Positions 33,098 to 36,811 of a DNA stretch of 36,811 nucleotides are shown in pieces. This DNA is from Bacteroides sp. UBA7333 (lineage in GTDB: Bacteria > Bacteroidota > Bacteroidia > Bacteroidales > Bacteroidaceae). A program made the position numbers and the translations under genes. The stretch spans positions 58,781 through 95,591 of the forward strand of contig DKPN01000071.1 in NCBI GenBank assembly GCA_002471195.1, in the 5' to 3' direction. Each line of letters opens with the position of its first letter. Positions within the stretch are counted from its first letter, which is position 1. The notes under the pieces were generated by a model, which saw only the letters and a list, made by a program, of their open reading frames with translations, had not been told where the DNA came from and ran no database searches.

Positions 33098-33135
33098 TTT
33101 GCAAAAATATGAAACAATATTAATTTGCAAATTAA
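33098..33135. promoter_or_regulatory. Overlapping divergent promoters with two TTTGCAAA palindromes
   Basis: TTTGCAAA occurs at 33098-33105 and, inside the 16-base palindrome TTAATTTGCAAATTAA, at 33124-33131 (centres 26 bases apart). Leftwards, TTTG (complement of 33128-33131), 18 bases and TATTTTTG (33102-33109) face the AraC-type gene. Rightwards, TTTG (33098-33101), 18 bases and TTAATTTG (33120-33127, one mismatch) face the HXXEE gene. Each palindrome thus serves as -33 for one promoter and lies in or beside the -7 of the other. Confidence 0.55.
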
Positions 33136-33149
33136 AAAAACAGTAGATT

Positions 33150-33649
33150 ATGAGTCAATTAGAATTAATCATCAGTACATTTCCGATGGTTTTTATAATT
33201 CATGAATTTGAAGAAATTATATGTTTTAAAACGTGGATTATCAAAAATGGAGTAGGGCTGTCTGAAAAGTATCCCATGTTAGCAAAAAAGTCGATTATTT
33301 AAGAAAATTGTCTGTTCCTGCCTTCTTTATTGCTGTTTTCGAAGAATTAATACTTGTTTGTATGGTTAATGTGTTGGCTTTAACATGGCAGTGCTATTAC
33401 CTATGGATTGCCATTTTTACTGCATTCTCCTTTCATATATTTATCCATATCATTCAATGGGTGCTGATTAGAAAATATATCCCTGTCATTGTTACATCAA
33501 TTCTTTCATTGCCTTATCTGGCTTGGGGAAGCGTACGTATACTCGAAGAATTTCCCCTTCATGCAATTATGGCATGTTTTGCCTTAGGAACAATAGTTGC
33601 AATGGTAAATTTGTATTTTGTGCATAAATATATTTCACAAATAGAGTAA
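33150..33649 (+). pseudogene. HXXEE-domain membrane protein, broken by a frameshift
   Basis: The ATG at 33150 begins MSQLELIISTFPMVFIIHEF and then EEIICFKTWI, showing the H-x2-E-E motif that names the HXXEE family (PF13787). This frame stops at 33300 after a run of six A (33284-33289). The downstream frame, open to 33649, continues with SVPAFFIAVFEELILVCMVN, three further hydrophobic helices and a C-terminal VNLYFVHKYIS. The total is 500 bases, one short of a multiple of three, so restoring one base in the A-run would give a protein of about 166 residues with four or five helices. The function of the family is unknown. It is divergent from the AraC-type gene, which suggests local control. Confidence 0.75.
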
Positions 33650-33814
33650 ATCTCATTCTTTAGCGATACACATTTGAAGATATTAAAGAAGTAAACCTTT
33701 TTGTCAAAATATGAATTTATGTAACAAGCAAATCGTTAAATGAAAAAAAAGATGTTTAGATTGGATTTCTCAATCAATGCTTGACCAACATTTGATAAAT
33801 TATTGTTTTTAACA

Positions 33815-34556
33815 TTAAACAGCTTTCAAAATTCCTCGATATTGAGATGACTCAAAAAACGAATGTCTTCTTTTTCGGTTATACCATATTTTTATACACT
33901 GGCATAATTTTAGTCTCATTTGTTTTCTACTTATTTGTTTATATCCATAAATGAGTTCAGTTTTCAAGACTTTAAATAAGCTTTCTGTTACAGCATTTTG
34001 TATAAATTCTGTTGCCATTTGACAATTGAAGCAAGCTTGATTGTACTAATTCCTAGGTATCGTACTAACAGTTTTTCCGTACTCATACCATTGTTTATGC
34101 TCCAACCAATGACTTTTTGGTCGAATAAATCGATAATTGTAATGAGATATAAAAAGCTATTTTAAAGTATGTATACGTAATATCTGATACTAATTTCAGA
34201 GATGATCTTATCGGCATGAAATCTCGATTTAAAAAATTATCATAGATGGAATCATTGTGATTAGAACCTGTTGTTGCTTTAAATCTTCGAGGAACTTTAC
34301 TTTAGAAGATTCAGGTGTTTTATGTGTAAACCTACAGTTGTGCGCGAAATCTGTAATCTCCTTGCTGATAATTCTGCTGATAACCGGGGGCTTTCATAAA
34401 CACGATTATTCTCGAAGTAAACTTTTTGAATCTGTTTATGAATCGCTTCTTTCTTTTCGGATTGTTTACTAATAGGATACCTCTTCTAATAGTAATGTCC
34501 AATTCTTTAGATATTTAGTAAGCAATATATCCATTCAATCGAATAAGATAGTTCAT
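33815..34556 (-). pseudogene. IS3 orfB (DDE integrase) remnant
   Basis: A fragmentary transposase. The most upstream piece (from the ATG at 34556) reads MNYLIRLNGYIAY before a stop. Shifted pieces follow, with residues resembling the HTH_21 segment (IHKQIQKVYFENNRVYESPR in another frame). The C-terminal piece (34018 to 33815) reads FIQNAVTESLFKVLKTELIY and ends IWYNRKRRHSFFESSQYRG; it holds the last Glu of the DDE triad and the conserved WYNxxRRH motif. The central catalytic Asp residues could not be recovered in a single frame. Not functional. Confidence 0.75.
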
Positions 34557-34577
34557 GATCTTTTATAAATTGAAATT

Positions 34578-34877
34578 TTATTGATTGTTTCGTGAAAAGA
34601 TATGCACTGCTTTTTTTAGGATTTCATTCTCCAACTCAAGCTTGCGCATTTTTTCTTTTAGAACAACAAGCTCTTTTTCTTCTTGTGTTAGCTTTTAAAT
34701 ACCATTAACTGGGAAAGAACAGTTTCCATACTCTTTGAACTCTCTTCGCCAACGATAGATTAAATTACTGCGAATGCCAAGTTCTCTGACCAATTTACTT
34801 ACATGTATTCGCTCATAGCTTAATTTGAGCACATGCTCTGTAAAATTGCGATCATAATGTGTGTAATTTTTTTCCAT
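34578..34877 (-). pseudogene. IS3 orfA remnant with premature stop
   Basis: From the ATG at 34877 the frame begins MEKNYTHYDRNFTEHVLKLS, then ELGIRSNLIYRWRREFKEYG, a helix-turn-helix of the transposase-8 type. A TAA at 34695-34697 interrupts it. The same frame then continues as KLTQEEKELVVLKEKMRKLE, ending in ENEILKKAVHIFSRNNQ at a TAA (34578-34580): the leucine-zipper tail of orfA. A single nonsense change thus separates the DNA-binding and zipper parts. Confidence 0.8.
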
Positions 34878-34928
34878 CCTGCAAAATTATTTTTTTTCAC
34901 TCTTAACCTAATGTCCGAACAAAGTTAG

Positions 34929-35060
34929 CAATTCCGATATTCGGTTGATCAGGAATTATTTTTTTACAGACAAAGGGATGTAAAGGCGAGCGAATATCAA
35001 CAGTACTTTGATTATTGGGAAGAGTGCAAGAATGCTGCAGGGACTGAAAGTCTAATTTGA
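34929..35060 (+). pseudogene. Possible C-terminal gene remnant
   Basis: After an in-frame TAG (34926-34928), 43 codons run to TGA at 35058-35060. They contain ELFFYRQRDVKASEYQQYFD and then YWEECKNAAGTES, with a composition like real protein, but no start codon or family match I recognise. It abuts the right end of the IS3 remnant, so it may be the tail of a gene disrupted or deleted by the element. Low confidence. Confidence 0.25.
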
Positions 35061-35228
35061 CTTTGACCAACAGTTAATATTTAAATAAATACCATTTGTA
35101 GGATAATATTTAAGATCTATTTAAATGTAATTTAAATAGAATTTGAAGTTATGCGTTCGTGTAGTTTTTAAATCACATCTTGTTTCGGGTTAATTTCTCT
35201 AAAATAAACACACTTCATTTTGATAATG

Positions 35229-35364
35229 TTCAGAAAAGTGTGTTGCAGCTTATAAAATATCCAATTTATAACTTTCTTGAGTCAAAGCTTTTTATAAAAA
35301 CCGAATAATTATATTTTTGAGAAATATTTATGTCTAAGAAATAAAGCATACACACTTTTCTGAA
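35229..35364. repeat. 136-bp segment with perfect 15-bp terminal inverted repeats (MITE-like)
   Basis: TTCAGAAAAGTGTGT (35229-35243) and ACACACTTTTCTGAA (35350-35364) are exact inverted copies. The 106 bases between are AT-rich without a coding frame. The size and layout resemble a miniature transposable element, but no flanking target duplication is visible. The arms could instead form a large hairpin. Confidence 0.45.
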
Positions 35365-35453
35365 TACTACCCATTACATGAACATTACCTCCATTATAAT
35401 ATGGTAGAATAGAATTAAGCGATACGATTTTTGATGGAGTAATAACAGAAAAA

Positions 35454-35486
35454 AGGCTATCGAAACATTTTATTGTTTGATAGCCT
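35454..35486 (-). terminator. Terminator of the tRNA-Lys gene
   Basis: On the minus strand AGGCTATC and GATAGCCT (35479-35486 and 35454-35461) pair over 8 bp. After one mismatch a further AAACA/TGTTT stem follows. A run of six T comes next (complement of 35449-35454). It lies nine bases after the tRNA 3' end. Confidence 0.85.
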
Positions 35487-35494
35487 CTTATAAG

Positions 35495-35567
35495 TGATCC
35501 GCCTGGGGCTCGAACCCAGGACCCCAACATTAAAAGTGTTGTGCTCTACCTGCTGAGCTAGCGAATC
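35495..35567 (-). tRNA. tRNA-Lys (anticodon TTT)
   Basis: 73 nt. Acceptor arm GATTCGC pairs with GCGGATC (one G-T), discriminator A, no encoded CCA. The D arm reads GCTCAGCAGGTAGAGC, the anticodon arm CAACA-CTTTTAA-TGTTG gives anticodon TTT, and the T arm is CTGGG-TTCGAGC-CCCAG. All four stems are complete. Confidence 0.96.
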
Positions 35568-35592
35568 AATCCTTGTTTGTTTTTAACGAGTG

Positions 35593-35622
35593 CAAAGATA
35601 TGGAACTTTTTTGAATTAACAA
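35593..35622 (-). promoter_or_regulatory. Promoter of tRNA-Lys
   Basis: TATCTTTGC on the minus strand (-7; core 35593-35600, C at 35592) fits the consensus fully. TTG at 35620-35622 stands 19 bases upstream as a partial -33. The transcript would begin about 20 bases before the tRNA 5' end. Confidence 0.6.
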
Positions 35623-35810
35623 TAGATGTTTTAAAAAAACGCATCATTATAACATTGTTTTATAAATGTATTCTAAAATATACACTTTTGTAAATTGCTG
35701 TATATCAATTGTATACTATTTTTGTGTAATCTGTAATTTATTGATATTGAACAGTTTTTTGTCTTGGCTTAATTGCGGAAAAACATATTACACTTATGAT
35801 ATGATTGTAT

Positions 35811-35846
35811 AAAAAACGGCTAGAAGTCTTTATTGACTTCTAGCCG
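35811..35846 (-). terminator. Terminator of the small barrel gene
   Basis: A perfect 12-bp stem (CGGCTAGAAGTC, 35817-35828, with its complement 35835-35846) and a 6-base loop, followed on the minus strand by six Ts (complement of 35811-35816). 24 bases after the gene's stop codon. Confidence 0.92.
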
Positions 35847-35870
35847 ATATATTTTTTATTTATCTTCAGA

Positions 35871-36383
35871 TTAGAAGTTAATCAAAAATCCGATTGATAA
35901 ATCTTCTGTGCTTGCGCTTAATCCTGAAACGCTATTATTATATTTATAGTCGTCGCGGAAACCTAAGAAGCCATATTTAGCGATGAAAGAGAAGTTTTTG
36001 GTCAAATCAAGAGCTATACCTGGTTTGATACCAATTTCGAAACCGTTTTTGCGATCGTGATCAGTTGTTTTGCTAGTTGAAAAACCTAAACCACCATCAA
36101 CGAATAAACGGAACATTCCTTTGTTGAAAAAACTCCAACGTGCATAAGGTGCAACATGGAATGAATTAACATTTGAGTTTTCTCCATTGTTATGGGTGTA
36201 ACCCAATTCGGCAGCAAAAGCCCAGTTGTCATTGAAGTTATATCCAACTTCAGGTGTAATAGAGAAAGTAGTGATGTCGCTGTTCGAATTGTGAGTGATG
36301 CCAAATGAACCACCTACATAAATTTGTGCTTGAGCAGTTATTGTAAAAACTGCAACTGACAGAATAAGTAAAAATCTTTTCAT
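35871..36383 (-). CDS. Small outer-membrane beta-barrel protein (porin/OmpW-like, PF13505 type)
   Basis: 170 residues with a signal peptide (MKRFLLILSVAVFTITAQA, cut before QIYVGG). The mature part is about 150 residues of alternating strands with Gly- and Asn-rich turns: QIYVGGSFGITHNSN, TPEVGYNFNDNWAFAAELGY, FRLFVDGGLGFS and NFSFIAKYGFLGF. It ends in LSIGFLINF with the C-terminal Phe required for barrel insertion. Eight strands are likely. Small Bacteroidota proteins of this kind are abundant and of unknown function. It has its own promoter and a strong terminator, so it is a single-gene unit. It lies between two tRNA-Lys-like sequences. Confidence 0.88.
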   Translation of the reverse strand: MKRFLLILSVAVFTITAQAQIYVGGSFGITHNSNSDITTFSITPEVGYNFNDNWAFAAELGYTHNNGENSNVNSFHVAPYARWSFFNKGMFRLFVDGGLGFSTSKTTDHDRKNGFEIGIKPGIALDLTKNFSFIAKYGFLGFRDDYKYNNSVSGLSASTEDLSIGFLINF

Positions 36384-36425
36384 AAAATCGGTTTAAATTG
36401 TGAATAAAATATTGTTTTATCGCTG

Positions 36426-36458
36426 CAAATCTATGCCAGGGATTATTGATTATCCAAA
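36426..36458 (-). promoter_or_regulatory. Promoter of the small barrel gene
   Basis: TAGATTTGC on the minus strand (-7, core 36426-36433) and TTTG (36455-36458), spacer 21. Both elements match the consensus. The predicted start near 36420 gives a 37-base leader before the ATG at 36383. Confidence 0.7.
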
Positions 36459-36757
36459 TATGTTAACATTTTTATATGCTAAATGAAGTTATTATAGAAA
36501 ATATGATTAAATTAAAGGAAATATATGAGTATGATAGAGTAAATATAGAAAAAATGGGGGCGTTGTGAAATAAAAATAAGACAGAATAATTACAATAGTT
36601 GATATGCTATTTTTGTAGTAGCTCTGATCAAAATAATGCGATTTATGCTTATTAAAAAATAATTAATGCAAAAAGATGAAGATGATAGATATGGAGATAA
36701 GAGGTGCTATTATACACCGTAGCAATATAAACGAAATGTTAGGATAGCAAAAAAGTA

Positions 36758-36787
36758 AAAGCCTCAAGAATTGAATCTCAAGGCTTT
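36758..36787 (-). terminator. Terminator of the partial tRNA gene at the right edge
   Basis: AAAGCCT and AGGCTTT (36781-36787 and 36758-36764) pair on the minus strand, with further partial pairing inside (around TTGAGATTCAA), followed by TTTTACTTTTTT. It lies seven bases after the tRNA 3' end. Confidence 0.75.
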
Positions 36788-36794
36788 ATTTTTG

Positions 36795-36811
36795 TGATCC
36801 GCCTGGGGCTC
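36795..36811 (-). tRNA. 3' end of a second tRNA, probably tRNA-Lys (cut by window edge)
   Basis: The 17 visible bases (complement of the 3' acceptor and T arm, TGATCCGCCTGGGGCTC on the plus strand) are identical to 35495-35511 of the complete tRNA-Lys, including the preceding G. The anticodon lies outside the window, so the Lys identity is inferred from this match and from the same terminator layout. Confidence 0.7.

Larger units (their letters stand above)
33782..34921 (-). mobile_element. Degenerate IS3-family insertion sequence
   Basis: About 1.14 kb holding remnants of orfA and orfB in the usual order on the minus strand. The orfA-side end is CCTAATGTCCGAACA (to 34921). At the other end TGACCAACATTTG (from 33782) aligns loosely with its complement TGTTCGGACATTA, sharing TG and ACATT, so the left boundary is tentative. 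No target duplication is evident. The reading frames contain stops and shifts, so the element is not autonomous. IS3 elements of this type normally measure 1.2-1.5 kb, implying small deletions. Confidence 0.75.
35061..35494. other. 434-base intergenic region with inverted repeats and a tRNA terminator
   Basis: AT-rich, no credible gene. It holds the 136-bp inverted-repeat segment (35229-35364) and the tRNA-Lys terminator (35454-35486). Direct and inverted copies of ACACACTT occur at 35208-35215, 35236-35243 and 35350-35357. Nothing else stood out. Confidence 0.5.
35568..35870. other. Intergenic region between tRNA-Lys and the barrel gene
   Basis: 303 bases holding the tRNA promoter at the left and the barrel gene's terminator at the right (35811-35846). 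The middle part (35625-35800) is AT-rich with no frame, repeat or further promoter match that I could find. Confidence 0.5.
36384..36794. other. Intergenic region upstream of the barrel gene
   Basis: 411 bases with the barrel-gene promoter at the left and a tRNA terminator at the right (36758-36787). A 21-codon plus-strand frame from 36503 has no supporting signal. Nothing else seen. Confidence 0.5.

Noticed and set aside
36503..36568. 21-codon plus-strand frame near the right edge
   Set aside because: No promoter, no ribosome-binding site and random-looking composition.

Overview
The window looks like chromosomal DNA of an AT-rich member of the Bacteroidota, most likely order Bacteroidales. 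The grounds are: promoter elements of the Bacteroidota type (TTTG about 19-21 bases before TAnnTTTG) in front of several genes; few Shine-Dalgarno sequences; the serC-serA-DUF1015 gene order; a type K phosphoglycerate dehydrogenase with Lys in place of the usual catalytic His; a six-gene nqr operon; and short outer-membrane barrel proteins. A Dysgonomonas- or Paludibacter-like genus is possible, but I cannot fix the genus from sequence reading.

Layout. (1) 1-10772, minus strand: a tightly packed nine-gene exopolysaccharide/O-antigen-type cluster. Read 5' to 3' it holds a half-length TolC-like outer-membrane protein, a Wzz/GumC-type co-polymerase with a degenerate kinase-like tail, a Wzy/WaaL-type polymerase or ligase, five glycosyltransferases and a Wzx flippase; the last glycosyltransferase runs off the left edge. 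(2) 10973-12226, minus: a POTRA-less BamA/TamA-type barrel. (3) 12616-18472, plus: nqrABCDEF, the sodium-pumping NADH:quinone oxidoreductase, closed by a strong terminator. (4) 18547-26145, plus: a DbpA-like RNA helicase, serC, serA, a DUF1015 protein, a YigZ/IMPACT protein, an HpaII-family restriction-endonuclease-like protein with no visible methylase, and a nitroreductase. (5) 26229-31300, minus: a DUF3298-type lipoprotein, rsmG, an MBL-fold hydrolase and gcvP, spaced like one transcription unit.

(6) 31301-36811 is a decaying accessory zone. It has a predicted small RNA (promoter plus terminator with no gene between), a 4 x 21-bp tandem repeat, an AraC-type regulator gene and a divergent HXXEE membrane-protein gene (each broken by a one-base frameshift in a homopolymer), a degenerate IS3-family element, a 136-bp segment bounded by perfect 15-bp inverted repeats, a tRNA-Lys(TTT), a small outer-membrane barrel gene, and at the right edge the 3' end of a second tRNA with the same visible sequence.

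How the genes fit together. Lipid-linked repeat units built by the glycosyltransferases would be flipped by Wzx, polymerised by the Wzy-like protein with length control by the Wzz-like protein, and perhaps exported through the TolC-like protein. Nqr supplies the sodium-motive force. SerC and SerA make serine precursors, and GcvP links glycine to one-carbon metabolism. All function calls come from motif recognition by eye; no database search was possible.
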